Counted from the stretch's first letter, positions 38,429 through 47,694 are shown. The stretch is 64,000 bases of DNA from Terrisporobacter othiniensis (GCF_000808015.1 NZ_JWHR01000161.1:1-64000), one strand, 5' to 3'. The notes: generated from the letters alone by a model not told the origin. Translations and numbers: made by a program.

Positions 38429-39113
38429 TAAAAATCACGTCCTCTCCTCTGAATACTGGGCCATCTTTACAAGTTTTCTTGTTTCCAAATTTAGTTTTAC
38501 AAGTACATACTAGACATGCACCTACGCCACATGCCATATGATTTTCTAATGAAACAAATAATTTTGTATTTGTTCCTTCTGTCATTTTAACTAGCTTTTC
38601 CATCATTGGTGTTGGTCCACAAGTTAATATATAATCATATTTTTCTATATCTAAAATATCTGTAACAAATGTATTACCTACAGCAACATTTATCTCATTA
38701 CAAACTTCATTATATTTGTCTATTAAAATAGGTTCATTTCTAAAACCTAAGTAAGCATCACAGTTTGGAATATTCTTTGCAACTAAATAAAGTGGTGCAA
38801 TACCTATTCCTCCTCCTACTAACGCTACTTTTCCTTCTACCTTTTCGTAACCATGTCCATAAGGTCCTTCTAATTTAATAGTATCTTCTACTTTTAATTT
38901 ACTCAGTATTTTTGTTCCTTCTCCTACAACTTTATATAAGAAACTTATACTATTTTCATTTATATCATGAATGCTTATAGGTCTTGATAATAAAGGATAA
39001 TTATCCCAAGCTCTTAACATGTAGAATTGACCCATTTCACCTTTGAAACTTCCTGCTACTTCCATTAAGTACATTTCTTCCCCAATATACTCATTTCTAA
39101 TTACTTTATACAT
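38421..39113 (-). CDS. pyrK: Dihydroorotate dehydrogenase B, electron transfer subunit
   Basis: 230 residues. FAD-binding RPISIHD (residues about 40-46), NAD-binding [11 protein letters not shown] near residue 95, and a C-terminal [2Fe-2S] cluster motif [12 protein letters not shown] followed by a fourth Cys in [10 protein letters not shown]. It passes electrons from PyrD FMN to NAD. Overlaps pyrD by 8 bases. Between this gene and pyrB lies a dispersed repeat copy. Confidence 0.96.
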   Translation of the reverse strand: MYKVIRNEYIGEEMYLMEVAGSFKGEMGQFYMLRAWDNYPLLSRPISIHDINENSISFLYKVVGEGTKILSKLKVEDTIKLEGPYGHGYEKVEGKVALVGGGIGIAPLYLVAKNIPNCDAYLGFRNEPILIDKYNEVCNEINVAVGNTFVTDILDIEKYDYILTCGPTPMMEKLVKMTEGTNTKLFVSLENHMACGVGACLVCTCKTKFGNKKTCKDGPVFRGEDVIFNG

Positions 39114-39131
39114 TTTAAATCCTCCATAAAA

Positions 39132-39212
39132 TTCACTTCGCTTAAGCCACTGTGTTGTCGCTACGCTTCATGTCGCCAACGAAATCACTTCAGGTAACTC
39201 CGTTGCTCAAAA
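39132..39212. repeat. Dispersed short repeat, copy 2, inside the pyr operon
   Basis: Shares GCTTAAGCCACTG, GCCAACGA and TTGCTCAAAA with copy 1 at 16331-16392, but has about 18 extra bases between the blocks. It sits between pyrB and pyrK, so it is transcribed in the pyr mRNA. It is GC-richer than nearby spacers. Confidence 0.7.
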
Positions 39213-39237
39213 TTTACTTTTCCAATATTACTAATTA

Positions 39238-40161
39238 TTAATTCTTTATATCTACGCCTAAAAGCTTAATAATTAAAGCCATTCGTACATACATACCATA
39301 AGTAGCTTGTTTAAAGTAAACTGCTCTTTCATCATCATCTACATCTATAGATATTTCATTAACTCTTGGTAATGGATGCATAACTAGCATATCTTCTTTT
39401 GCATTATCCATTTTCTCTTTATCTAATATATAGCTATCTTTTAATCTTTCATACTCATCACTATCTGCAAATCTTTCTCTTTGAATTCTAGTCATATAAA
39501 GTAAATCTAGTTTTTTTAAAGATTCGTCTAAATGTGAAGTTTCACAATATGAATAGCTTTTAATTTTTTCTTTTATATATTCTGGCATACTTAGTTCTTC
39601 TGGTGATATAAACACAAATCTATTATCTTCATATCTTGTCATTGCTTTTACTAATGAATGAACCGTTCTTCCATATTTTAAATCTCCACAAAGTCCTATT
39701 GTGTGATTACTTAAAGTTCCTTTTAGGGATTTTATTGTGAGTAAATCAGTAAGGGTTTGAGTCGGGTGTTGATTTCCGCCGTCTCCTGCATTAATGAATG
39801 GTACACTCGTGTATTTAGTTGCTTCTTCAGCCGCCCCAGCTACAGGATGTCTCATAACAATAAGATCTACATATCCAGATACAACTCTCATTGTATCTCC
39901 TAATGATTCTCCTTTTGATACTGATGAAGAGTTTGGTTCAGAGAAACCTATTATTTCTCCTCCTAAACGTTTCATAGCTGCTTCAAAGCTTAATCTTGTT
40001 CTTGTTGATGGCTCATAAAATAAAGTCGCCATTAATTTACCTTCACAAACACGAGAATATGCTGATGGACTTTGCATAATATCCTCAGCTAAATTTAAAA
40101 TTTCATCTATTTCTTTAACAGAAAAGTCTTCTGGTTGGATTAAATTCCTTGATTTTAACAT
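39238..40161 (-). CDS. pyrB: Aspartate carbamoyltransferase, catalytic subunit
   Basis: Carbamoylates aspartate, the committing step of pyrimidine synthesis. 307 residues. Carbamoyl-phosphate site [15 protein letters not shown] near residue 49-63, PHPTQ-type motif [11 protein letters not shown] and the C-terminal HPLPRVNEI. No regulatory pyrI is adjacent. The ATG at 40161 has AAGGAGG at 40167-40173, directly abutting a PyrR-binding hairpin. First gene of pyrB-pyrK-pyrD-pyrE. Confidence 0.97.
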   Translation of the reverse strand: MLKSRNLIQPEDFSVKEIDEILNLAEDIMQSPSAYSRVCEGKLMATLFYEPSTRTRLSFEAAMKRLGGEIIGFSEPNSSSVSKGESLGDTMRVVSGYVDLIVMRHPVAGAAEEATKYTSVPFINAGDGGNQHPTQTLTDLLTIKSLKGTLSNHTIGLCGDLKYGRTVHSLVKAMTRYEDNRFVFISPEELSMPEYIKEKIKSYSYCETSHLDESLKKLDLLYMTRIQRERFADSDEYERLKDSYILDKEKMDNAKEDMLVMHPLPRVNEISIDVDDDERAVYFKQATYGMYVRMALIIKLLGVDIKN

Positions 40162-40173
40162 ATTTTCCTCCTT

Positions 40174-40195
40174 TTTTAGCCTCTCTGGACTAAAT
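40174..40195 (-). promoter_or_regulatory. PyrR-binding RNA hairpin next to the pyrB ribosome site
   Basis: On the minus strand the leader reads TTTAGTCCAGAGAGGCTAAA. AGTCCAGAGAGGCT matches the consensus PyrR binding loop (ARUCCNGNGAGGYU). The 3' edge of the stem touches the AAGGAGG of pyrB. I found no terminator between it and pyrB, so control is likely at translation rather than by attenuation. Confidence 0.88.
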
Positions 40196-40219
40196 TTAAA
40201 AGTATTTCATATCTCTAGT

Positions 40220-40248
40220 AGATTATCACTTTTATATTTTCATGTCAA
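40220..40248 (-). promoter_or_regulatory. pyrB promoter
   Basis: Minus-strand TTGACA (40243-40248), 17-bp spacer, TAATCT (40220-40225), about 25 bp upstream of the PyrR hairpin. Confidence 0.75.
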
Positions 40249-40263
40249 CATTTTTAGTAATTA

Positions 40264-40298
40264 AAAAACAGAAGATATTTCTATCTTCTGTTTTTATT
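40264..40298 (-). terminator. Terminator of gdhA
   Basis: Perfect 11-bp stem AACAGAAGATA / TATCTTCTGTT with T-runs on both sides, 57 bp after the gdhA stop. Confidence 0.9.
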
Positions 40299-40354
40299 TT
40301 TATATTAAAATTTATACTTACCTTAAGAAAATGCTTATTTTGTCAATAAAATTT

Positions 40355-41698
40355 TTATACTAAACCTTGAGCCATCATAGCATCAGCAACTTTTAAGAAT
40401 CCTGCTATATTTGCTCCAGCAACTAAGTTATATCCAAATCCATAAGTTTGAGAAGCATTAGCACAAGCATCATGTATTCCAACCATGATATTTTCTAATT
40501 GAGCATATACTTGTTCTGGAGTGAATACAGTTTTACCAGAGTTTTGACCCATTTCTATACAAGAGCAAGCAACTCCACCAGCATTAGCAGCTTTAGAAGG
40601 TCCTACTATTATTCCGTTATCTTGTAAATATTTTATAGCTTCGTTAGTTGAAGACATGTTTGATCCTTCACATACGAATTTACATCCATTAGCAACTATA
40701 TTTTTTGCATCATCGATTAATATTTCATTTTGAGTAGCACATGGAATATATAAATCAGCTTTTACTTCCCATGGTTTTTTACCAGCTACAAATTTAGATC
40801 CTGGGAATTTATCAGCATATGGAGCACATACGTTTTTACCTGAGTTTCTTAATTCAAGCATATATGCAACTTTTTCTCCACTTATTCCATCTGGATCATA
40901 TATATATCCATCTGGTCCAGATATTGTAACTAATTTAGCGCCTAATTCATTTAATTTTTGAGCAGTACCCCAAGCAACATTACCAAATCCTGATATAGCT
41001 ACTTCCTTACCAGCTAATTTTTCTCCATTTGCTTCTAACATAGCGTTAGCAAAGAATACTATTCCATATCCAGTAGCTTCAGTTCTTCCTTGTAATCCAC
41101 CATAAGAAAGTCCTTTACCAGTTAAAACACCTTCAAATCTATTTACTAATCTCTTATATTGTCCAAACATATATCCAACTTCTCTAGCACCAACACCTAA
41201 GTCTCCAGCTGGAACGTCAGTTTCTGGTCCTATATGTCTATATAATTCAGTCATGAAAGCTTGACAGAATCTCATTATTTCAGCATCTGATTTACCATTA
41301 GGATCAAAGTCAGCTCCACCTTTACCTCCACCTATTGGAAGACCAGTTAAGCTGTTTTTGAATATTTGTTCAAATCCTAAGAATTTTATTATTCCTGGGT
41401 AAACGTTTGGTGCAAATCTTAAACCACCTTTATATGGCCCTATTGCACTATTAAATTGGTATCTGTATCCTTTATTTACTTGTACATTACCATTATCATC
41501 TGTCCAAACAACTCTGAAAGTTATCCCTCTTTCTGGTTCTGTTAATCTTTCTAATATTGCTGCTTTTTCATATTCTGGATGCTTTTCCATTACTGGTACT
41601 AATGAAGATAAAACTTCTTCAACTGTTTGGTGGAATTCTACTTCACCTGGATTATTTTTCTTACAAAGTTCGATACACTCTTGTACGTAATTAGACAT
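40355..41698 (-). CDS. gdhA: Glutamate dehydrogenase, hexameric small type
   Basis: 447 residues. The sequence follows Clostridium symbiosum GDH closely (TVEEVLSSLVPV, GYRYQFNSAIGPYKGGLRFAP, GGGKGGADFDP, GDLGVGAREVGYM, GFGNVAWGTAQKLNELGAK). It interconverts glutamate with 2-oxoglutarate and ammonia. The C. symbiosum resemblance favours NAD, but the cofactor cannot be settled by eye. The gene has a long upstream region and its own promoter and terminator, so it is a single-gene unit. Confidence 0.95.
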   Translation of the reverse strand: MSNYVQECIELCKKNNPGEVEFHQTVEEVLSSLVPVMEKHPEYEKAAILERLTEPERGITFRVVWTDDNGNVQVNKGYRYQFNSAIGPYKGGLRFAPNVYPGIIKFLGFEQIFKNSLTGLPIGGGKGGADFDPNGKSDAEIMRFCQAFMTELYRHIGPETDVPAGDLGVGAREVGYMFGQYKRLVNRFEGVLTGKGLSYGGLQGRTEATGYGIVFFANAMLEANGEKLAGKEVAISGFGNVAWGTAQKLNELGAKLVTISGPDGYIYDPDGISGEKVAYMLELRNSGKNVCAPYADKFPGSKFVAGKKPWEVKADLYIPCATQNEILIDDAKNIVANGCKFVCEGSNMSSTNEAIKYLQDNGIIVGPSKAANAGGVACSCIEMGQNSGKTVFTPEQVYAQLENIMVGIHDACANASQTYGFGYNLVAGANIAGFLKVADAMMAQGLV

Positions 41699-41792
41699 TT
41701 TGTAAAGCCCCCTTATTAATAAGTAAATTTATTTTTAATTTATGTTTGTTATTTAATTGGTAGAATTTTACATTCACCCTACTCTCACTTGA

Positions 41793-41822
41793 ATTGTAGC
41801 ATAGTAAAATCTTTGTGCGCAA
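41793..41822 (-). promoter_or_regulatory. Probable gdhA promoter
   Basis: Minus-strand TTGCGC (41817-41822), 18-bp spacer, TACAAT (41793-41798), about 95 bp upstream of the ATG. An A-tract-rich region lies upstream. Confidence 0.55.
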
Positions 41823-42564
41823 TTGAATTTTTCTTTAATTTATAATTTAATTTTTGTTTAATTGTTGTTGCACTTATCCATATTGTTTTTACTATTTTAA
41901 AGCTGAAAACTATAATAACTATTATTTTAAATATATTTATTTATTATATTATTAAGAATAAGATTGTTAATTCTTACTCATTCATAGCAAAATTTTTATG
42001 TAGTTATATATAATTTATTTATAATATATGAACTTCATTAGGAAAACCTTATCCAGTATATTTTTTTATTTTACTTTAAATCCAATACTCACCCCCTATT
42101 TAAGCCTATATTATTAAGTTTAATTATGATCTCAATTCTAACAAATACTTAGTTAATTTTTATTCAATTTCTATATATTCATACTCCTTATAGTTTTTCA
42201 ATATTCAGATTATTTGAATTATATATAGTAATAAATTTCATAATACATATTTTTTATTTTTTGTCGAATTTATGTATAAATAATATAGCATTTTATAAAT
42301 AATCAGTATATTTATTTATTATTCTTCACAAACCACCTAGTATTTTATATTTTATAACGATAAAAATTTTTAAAAAATTTTTAATTAAATTATAAAAAAA
42401 TATATTTAAATTATAATTTAATTAAATTTTTATATAATTTATAACTTTTTGAATAAGTTATTTTTAAGATTTCATTTTTATTTATTATCTATTTAACATG
42501 CTTAATAAGGTATTTCCTTTCCTTCCATTCTAATCTGACAAGTCTAAGTTTTTATTGTTATATT
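41823..42564. other. Long AT-rich spacer upstream of gdhA and ferredoxin 1
   Basis: About 740 bp without an open frame of note, with stops in all frames. It holds an A/T-only perfect inverted repeat of 16 bp per arm at 42380-42426. I saw no tRNA, riboswitch, IS end or gene remnant. Some of it may be a regulatory region shared by the divergent gdhA and ferredoxin genes. Confidence 0.5.
42380..42426. repeat. A/T-only perfect inverted repeat
   Basis: TTTAATTAAATTATAA (42380-42395) and TTATAATTTAATTAAA (42411-42426) are exact inverse copies with a 15-nt A/T spacer. Confidence 0.75.
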
Positions 42565-42620
42565 TGGTAAATTTTGCTATAATGAACTTAATTATAAGAT
42601 AGTAAAGGAGGGGTATTACG

Positions 42621-42791
42621 ATGGCTTATAAAATAACTGATGATTGTATAGCTTGTGGATCTTGCGCTGACGAGTGTCCAAATGATGCTATAATATCTGG
42701 GGACGATAAATATTCAATAAATGCAGATGAATGCTTAGATTGTGGTTCTTGTGCTGATGCATGTCCAAACGACGCTATAGTATCTGAGTAG
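42621..42791 (+). CDS. 2[4Fe-4S] ferredoxin 1
   Basis: 56 residues, the size of clostridial 8-iron ferredoxins. Two CxxCxxCxxxCP motifs: CIACGSCADECP (residues 9-20) and CLDCGSCADACP, each followed by NDAI. Cytoplasmic low-potential electron carrier. The ATG has AAAGGAGGGG upstream and the promoter is TTGTTA, 17 bp, TATAAT. A strong terminator follows at 42801-42843. Close paralogue of the next gene. Confidence 0.96.
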   Translation: MAYKITDDCIACGSCADECPNDAIISGDDKYSINADECLDCGSCADACPNDAIVSE

Positions 42792-42800
42792 CATCTACAT

Positions 42801-42843
42801 AAAAACTATTCAAGATAATAAATTGTCTTGAATAGTTTTTTTT
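42801..42843 (+). terminator. Terminator of ferredoxin 1
   Basis: AAAACTATTCAAGA and TCTTGAATAGTTTT form a 14-bp stem followed by a T-run, just after the stop codon. One arm base differs by alignment of the loop. Confidence 0.9.
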
Positions 42844-42929
42844 ATATATTTTTAAGCATTGCACTTTTTTAGTAAACTTTGTTATAATAGTATTGCATTA
42901 TAATTTTACATAACAAGGAGGACCTATAA

Positions 42930-43100
42930 ATGGCTTACAAAATAGGTGACGCTTGCATAAGCTGTGGTGCTTGTGCAGATGAATGTCCAGTAGAATGCAT
43001 ATCTGCTGGAGATGATATATACGTAATAAATGCAGATGAGTGTATCGAATGTGGTACATGTAATAGTGTTTGTCCAGTGGAAGCTCCACAACAAGACTAA
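42930..43100 (+). CDS. 2[4Fe-4S] ferredoxin 2
   Basis: 56 residues, same length and layout as ferredoxin 1. Cluster motifs CISCGACADECP and CIECGTCNSVCP. It differs by an extra cysteine after the first motif (CPVECI) and a PVEAPQQD tail. The ATG has AAGGAGG upstream, with promoter TTGCAC, 18 bp, TATAAT. A separate terminator follows, so the two ferredoxins are independently expressed despite lying only 138 bp apart. Confidence 0.96.
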   Translation: MAYKIGDACISCGACADECPVECISAGDDIYVINADECIECGTCNSVCPVEAPQQD

Positions 43101-43101
43101 T

Positions 43102-43145
43102 AAAAAAGCTATTCAAATTATTTAATAATTTGAATAGCTTTTTTA
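43102..43145 (+). terminator. Terminator of ferredoxin 2, facing rex
   Basis: Perfect stem AAAAAGCTATTCAAATTA / TAATTTGAATAGCTTTTT, between convergent ferredoxin 2 and rex. The T-runs on both strands suggest it serves both. Confidence 0.9.
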
Positions 43146-43165
43146 ATTATAAATCATTATTTTTC

Positions 43166-43798
43166 TTATAGCTCGTCTTCTTTCATTAAATATGAAAGTG
43201 TAAATAAACTCTCAGTTAAGTTAACATTCTCTACTATTACTTCTTTAGAAACATTTAAATCAATTGGGGCAAAATTCCAAATCCCCTTTACTCCTGCATT
43301 AACTAATCTATCAGCTAATTGCTGAGCTCCATTTTTAGGAACACATAAAATTCCGATATCTATATTATTTGACTTTATATATTCTTCTATAAAATCCGAA
43401 TCTAATATTTCAAAATCTCTTATTTTTAATCCAATTACTTTAGGATTAGCATCAAATAATGCTTTTATTTCGAATCCTGCATTTTTAAATCCTGAATAGT
43501 TAGCTATAGCTTGACCTAAGTTTCCCGCACCTATAAGCACTGCACTATATGACGTATCTAAACCTAATATCTTTCCTATTTCTTTGTGCAAGTCTTCAAT
43601 GTTATACCCGTATCCTTGTTGACCAAATCCTCCAAAGTTATTTAAATCTTGTCTAATTTGTGAGGCAGTGAATCCAATTATATCACTTAACTCTTTAGAA
43701 GAGATTCTTTGTATATCCTTACTTAATAAGTCTCCTAAATATCTATAATATTTAGGCAATCTTCTGATAACGGCCATTGAAATATTTTTATTAGCCAT
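43166..43798 (-). CDS. rex: Redox-sensing transcriptional repressor Rex
   Basis: 210 residues. N-terminal winged helix (VIRRLPKYYRYLGDLLSKDI) with the recognition region SQIRQDLNNFGGFGQQGYGY, then a Rossmann domain with GAGNLGQAIA that binds NADH/NAD. Represses fermentation genes when NADH is low relative to NAD and lets go when NADH rises. A Rex-box-like site lies just upstream at 43838-43855. Confidence 0.96.
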   Translation of the reverse strand: MANKNISMAVIRRLPKYYRYLGDLLSKDIQRISSKELSDIIGFTASQIRQDLNNFGGFGQQGYGYNIEDLHKEIGKILGLDTSYSAVLIGAGNLGQAIANYSGFKNAGFEIKALFDANPKVIGLKIRDFEILDSDFIEEYIKSNNIDIGILCVPKNGAQQLADRLVNAGVKGIWNFAPIDLNVSKEVIVENVNLTESLFTLSYLMKEDEL

Positions 43799-43837
43799 TA
43801 GTCCACCCCCAGTATAATTATTTAGTTATTTTTATTC

Positions 43838-43855
43838 TTGTTAATAGTATAACAC
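43838..43855. promoter_or_regulatory. Rex-box-like operator between rex and the ABC-F gene
   Basis: TTGTTAATAGTATAACAC matches the clostridial Rex consensus TTGTTAANNNNTTAACAA at 12 of its 14 defined positions. It lies between the divergent rex and ABC-F genes, where autoregulation would be expected. Confidence 0.5.
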
Positions 43856-43914
43856 TCTTGATTATATTATATCAAAACATTATAATTTTAGATAGTTCAA
43901 GGAGGTATAAATTT

Positions 43915-45828
43915 ATGATTGTTTTATCGTGTAATAACTTATATAAGAGTTTTGGAATAGATTCTATTTTAGAAAATATATGCTTTACAGTAAATGAAGG
44001 AGATAAAATTGGTATTATCGGTATAAATGGTACTGGTAAAACTACATTGATGAAAATAATATCTGGGGAATATGGATACGATGATGGGGATATATATACT
44101 TCTAAAGATTGCGAGATCGGATATTTACAACAAAATACTAACTTCCTTTCTAATAATACTATATTAGAAGAAGTCTTAGAGGTTTTCAAACCATTAATAG
44201 ATATGGAGAATTATTTAAGAGAGTTGGAGCATAAAATTGCTGAAGAAGGTAGCAAAGATAACTCTCCTATTTTAGAAAAACTTATGAATGATTATTCTCA
44301 TACTCTAGAGGATTTTGCTTCTAAAAATGGTTACGGATATAAATCAGAAGCGAAAGGTGTTCTTAAAGGGTTAGGTTTTAAGGATGAAGATATGGACAAA
44401 CCCATAAATATTTTGTCTGGTGGTGAAAAAACTAGGGTACTTTTAGGAAAGCTACTTCTTAAAAAACCAACTCTATTACTATTGGATGAACCTACCAACC
44501 ACTTAGATTCAGAAGCCATAGAATGGCTTGAGTTATTCCTTAAACAATATAAAGGAACTGTTATGCTAATATCCCATGATAGATATTTCTTAGACCAAGT
44601 TGTTGATAGAGTATTTGAGATTCATAACAAAAAATTAAAAACTTACAATGGTAATTACTCTAAATTTATAGAATTATCTAAAGTTGAAAAAGAACTTGAG
44701 TTAAAAAAATATGAAGACCAACAAAAAGATATAAAGAAACAAGAAGAATCTATAGATCGGTTAAAAGCCTATGGAAGGGAAAAACATTTAAAAAGAGCTC
44801 GTAGTAAAGAAAAAGCTTTAGATAAAGTAGATGTTTTAGATAAGCCTGAGGCATATAGAAAAAAAGCCAAGATTCACTTTAACCCTGCTGTATCTAGTGG
44901 TAATGATGTTCTTCATGTGGAAGATTTATCTATGGCTTATGATGAAAGAGTTTTATTTAAAGGTGTAAATTTTGATATATATAGAGGCGAAAAAGTTGCT
45001 CTTATAGGTCCTAATGGTATAGGAAAATCCACATTATTTAAAATAATAATGAAAGAACTTACGCCTATTTGTGGTGATTTCAAGCTTGGAACTAATGTTA
45101 ATGTTTCTTACTTCCATCAGGAACAAAAAACTCTAAATCTAGATAATACTATTATAGATGAAATTTGGGATAGTAATGAAAAATTAACTCAAACAGAAAT
45201 AAGAAATATGTTAGGTTCTTTATTATTTGAAGACGAAGAAGTGTTTAAAAAGATTTCTACTTTAAGTGGTGGAGAGAGAGCTAGAATTGCCATCCTTAAG
45301 TTAATATTATCTAAGGCAAACTTCTTACTATTAGATGAACCTACTAACCATTTAGATATAGATTCTAAAGAAGTTTTAGAGGAATCTCTAGAAAGCTATA
45401 CTGGTACTATATTTACTATCTCTCATGATAGATATTTCTTGAATACTGTTGTAAATAAAATACTAGTTTTAGGTGAAGATGGTATAACAGAGTATCTTGG
45501 AAACTATGATTATTATATTAATAAAAAAAGAGAAACTGAAGAAATGTCTGCCATTGTAGAAGTTGAAGAAAAAACTAAAACTCAGTTAAAAGATGAAAAA
45601 AGAAAAGAAAAAGAACAAAGAGAAAAAGAAAAGAAAAATAGATATAAAATTAAAAACATCGAGCAAGAAATAGAAGAAACTGAAGCAAAAATAGAAGAAT
45701 TAGATCATCTTTTATGTCAAGAAGAGGTCTATTCTAATCCGTCTAAATCTAAAGAAGTTAGCTTAGAAAAAACTAATTTCGAAGAAAAGCTATCTTCCCT
45801 TTATGAAGCTTGGGAAGAGTTAGTATAA
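43915..45828 (+). CDS. ABC-F family ATPase (ribosome-associated type)
   Basis: 637 residues from the ATG at 43915, which has AAGGAGG upstream; the frame extends to 43858 but without a ribosome site. Two ABC domains without membrane segments: Walker A GINGTGKTT and GPNGIGKST, signatures LSGGEKTRV and LSGGERARI, Walker B LLLDEPTNHLD twice. A linker near residues 235-305 and a Lys/Glu-rich coiled-coil C-terminus (about residues 565-637) follow. The resemblance is to YdiF/Uup-type translation factors rather than to antibiotic-resistance ABC-F proteins, but the latter cannot be ruled out. Confidence 0.93.
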   Translation: MIVLSCNNLYKSFGIDSILENICFTVNEGDKIGIIGINGTGKTTLMKIISGEYGYDDGDIYTSKDCEIGYLQQNTNFLSNNTILEEVLEVFKPLIDMENYLRELEHKIAEEGSKDNSPILEKLMNDYSHTLEDFASKNGYGYKSEAKGVLKGLGFKDEDMDKPINILSGGEKTRVLLGKLLLKKPTLLLLDEPTNHLDSEAIEWLELFLKQYKGTVMLISHDRYFLDQVVDRVFEIHNKKLKTYNGNYSKFIELSKVEKELELKKYEDQQKDIKKQEESIDRLKAYGREKHLKRARSKEKALDKVDVLDKPEAYRKKAKIHFNPAVSSGNDVLHVEDLSMAYDERVLFKGVNFDIYRGEKVALIGPNGIGKSTLFKIIMKELTPICGDFKLGTNVNVSYFHQEQKTLNLDNTIIDEIWDSNEKLTQTEIRNMLGSLLFEDEEVFKKISTLSGGERARIAILKLILSKANFLLLDEPTNHLDIDSKEVLEESLESYTGTIFTISHDRYFLNTVVNKILVLGEDGITEYLGNYDYYINKKRETEEMSAIVEVEEKTKTQLKDEKRKEKEQREKEKKNRYKIKNIEQEIEETEAKIEELDHLLCQEEVYSNPSKSKEVSLEKTNFEEKLSSLYEAWEELV

Positions 45829-45853
45829 AAAAAGTCCCTTTTGGGACTTTTTC
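45827..45853. terminator. Bidirectional terminator between ABC-F and ridA
   Basis: AAAAAGTCCC and GGGACTTTTT form a perfect stem around TTTT, between two convergent genes. It ends at the last base of ridA. Confidence 0.92.
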
Positions 45854-46200
45854 TATTTTACAGCTGCAACAACTGACATTTCTACTAATAATTGTTCTCT
45901 AGCCATTTTAGCTTCTACACAAGCTCTAGCTGGCTCATGCCCATCTACTGTCCATGCATCATAAACAGAGTTCATATCAGCGAAATCTTTTATTATATCT
46001 TTTAAGTATATAGTTATTGATAATATATTTTCTTTGTCAGAACCATATTTATTTAATAGGTCTTCTATTTTAGCTAAAACTCCAGCAGTTTGTTCTTTTA
46101 TATCTCCCTCTGCACATACTTGTCCTGATAAATACATTACTCCATTGTTTATAACAACATTGCTCATTCTTCCATTACCTTCAAATCTTTGAATACTCAT
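45853..46200 (-). CDS. ridA: RidA family enamine/imine deaminase
   Basis: 115 residues from the ATG at 46200 with AGGAGG 9 bp upstream; a longer frame to 46233 lacks a ribosome site and would overlap tsaD. YjgF/RidA fold with GVMYLSGQVC and the arginine in EPARACVEAKMA that contacts the carboxylate of the substrate. Hydrolyses reactive enamines from PLP enzymes. It is 20 bp downstream of tsaD on the same strand. The C-terminal region aligns better with the subgroup of RidA-like proteins than with E. coli RidA, so substrate is not certain. Confidence 0.88.
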   Translation of the reverse strand: MSIQRFEGNGRMSNVVINNGVMYLSGQVCAEGDIKEQTAGVLAKIEDLLNKYGSDKENILSITIYLKDIIKDFADMNSVYDAWTVDGHEPARACVEAKMAREQLLVEMSVVAAVK

Positions 46201-46219
46201 AATAAATTTCCTCCTAAAA

Positions 46220-47236
46220 TTAAATTGTGTCAATTTTTAAATTTGGTACAGCATTTAAAGACATATCATCTCTTTTGCCATTTATATAATTATAATATCC
46301 TGCACAACCTATCATGGCTGCGTTATCTGTACATAACGATAATGATGGATATTTAATTTCTATATTATGCTCTTTTGCCATTTCAGATATTTTTTCTCTA
46401 AGTGCTGAGTTAGCTGCAACTCCACCTGACAAGGCAATTATTTTATAATTTTTTTCTAAAGCAGCTTTTATTGCTTTTGTAGCAAGTACTTCTACAACAG
46501 CTTCTTGGAAAGATGCTGCCACATCCTCTACTACTATTTCTTTATTTTTCATTTTTTGACCATTTAAATAATTTAGTACTGCCGATTTTAGTCCACTAAA
46601 ACTGAAGTCATACGAATCATCTATATAAGCTCTTGGGAAATCTATAGCATTTTTATTTCCTATTTGGGATAACTTATCTATTATTGGTCCACCTGGGTAT
46701 CCTAAATTCATAGCCCTTGCTATTTTATCAAAAGCTTCCCCTGATGCATCATCTCTTGTTCTTCCTAGAATTTCATAATCATTATAATCTTTAACTTGTA
46801 CTAAATGAGTATGCCCTCCAGATACAACTAAAGTTATAAATGGTGGCTTTAAGTCTTTATGTTCAATATAGTTTGCACATATATGACCTTGCATATGATT
46901 AACTCCTACAAGTGGTTTATTTAGCGAAAATGCTAATGCTTTTGCATAAGAAAGTCCAACTAGTAATGCTCCCACAAGTCCAGGTCCATACGTAACAGAT
47001 ATGTGATCTATATCTTCTAATTTAATGTTTGCTGTATCTATCGCTTCTTGAAATACTGCATCTATATTTTCTATATGTTTTCTAGAAGCTACCTCTGGTA
47101 CAACGCCTCCAAATTTTTTATGTAATTCAATTTGAGTAGATACTATATTTGCTAATACTTCTCTACCATTTTTTAAGATTGCAACTGCTGTTTCATCACA
47201 ACTACTTTCCATCGATAACGTTATTATATCCTTCAT
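46220..47236 (-). CDS. tsaD: tRNA t6A threonylcarbamoyltransferase subunit TsaD
   Basis: 338 residues. Catalytic subunit that transfers threonylcarbamoyl to A37 of ANN-decoding tRNAs. ASKHA fold: [14 protein letters not shown] at the N-terminus, metal-binding GVNHMQGHI (HxxxH, near residue 112), [15 protein letters not shown], and the C-terminal [13 protein letters not shown]. Last of tsaE-tsaB-rimI-tsaD; it follows rimI by 2 bp. Confidence 0.97.
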   Translation of the reverse strand: MKDIITLSMESSCDETAVAILKNGREVLANIVSTQIELHKKFGGVVPEVASRKHIENIDAVFQEAIDTANIKLEDIDHISVTYGPGLVGALLVGLSYAKALAFSLNKPLVGVNHMQGHICANYIEHKDLKPPFITLVVSGGHTHLVQVKDYNDYEILGRTRDDASGEAFDKIARAMNLGYPGGPIIDKLSQIGNKNAIDFPRAYIDDSYDFSFSGLKSAVLNYLNGQKMKNKEIVVEDVAASFQEAVVEVLATKAIKAALEKNYKIIALSGGVAANSALREKISEMAKEHNIEIKYPSLSLCTDNAAMIGCAGYYNYINGKRDDMSLNAVPNLKIDTI

Positions 47237-47238
47237 TT

Positions 47239-47694
47239 TTACACCTCATTTAATTGGTTCCACATAATGATGGCATCTTCTTTATTATCACTATAATATT
47301 CTTTTCTTATGCCACCCATTTTAAATCCATACTTTCTGTATAAATTTTGGGCTACTGTATTAGATGATCTTACTTCTAAAGTCATAGCTACTAATTTACT
47401 TTCTTCACATAGTTTTACCATTTCTTTTACAAGCTTATCTCCGATTTTCTTTCCTCTATAGTCACTATGTACTGCCACATTTGTAATATGACCTTCATCT
47501 ACTACAAACCAAACGCCCACATATCCTACAATTTTATTGTCCAATTCAGCTACTAAATACCTAGCTAAATCATTTTTTAACTCTTTTCTAATTGATTCCT
47601 TTGACCAAGGATCTGTAAAACAATTTTCTTCAACTATGTAAACTGAGTCCACATCGTCCTTTGTCATAGATCTTATTATTATATTATTTTCCAT
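47239..47694 (-). CDS. rimI: Ribosomal protein S18 alanine N-acetyltransferase RimI (GNAT)
   Basis: 151 residues, single GNAT domain with the acetyl-CoA loop [14 protein letters not shown] near residue 80 and the conserved [18 protein letters not shown] near the C-terminus. The genes tsaB, rimI and tsaD are commonly clustered in Firmicutes. Overlaps tsaB by 11 bases, so translational coupling is likely. The modified protein is inferred from family, not shown. Confidence 0.9.
   Translation of the reverse strand: MENNIIIRSMTKDDVDSVYIVEENCFTDPWSKESIRKELKNDLARYLVAELDNKIVGYVGVWFVVDEGHITNVAVHSDYRGKKIGDKLVKEMVKLCEESKLVAMTLEVRSSNTVAQNLYRKYGFKMGGIRKEYYSDNKEDAIIMWNQLNEV

Noticed and set aside
41699..42620. 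tRNA, T-box or riboswitch in the long gap
   Set aside because: No GGTTC-A/G-A-N-C T-loop, no T-box GGGTGG core and no GC-rich conserved helices; the region is almost all A/T.
42898..43116. Minus-strand frame over ferredoxin 2
   Set aside because: It is the reverse complement of a clear ferredoxin with promoter, ribosome site and terminator; the minus frame has none of these.
43858..43914. N-terminal extension of the ABC-F ATPase
   Set aside because: AAGGAGG stands directly before the ATG at 43915, and the ABC domain starts right there.
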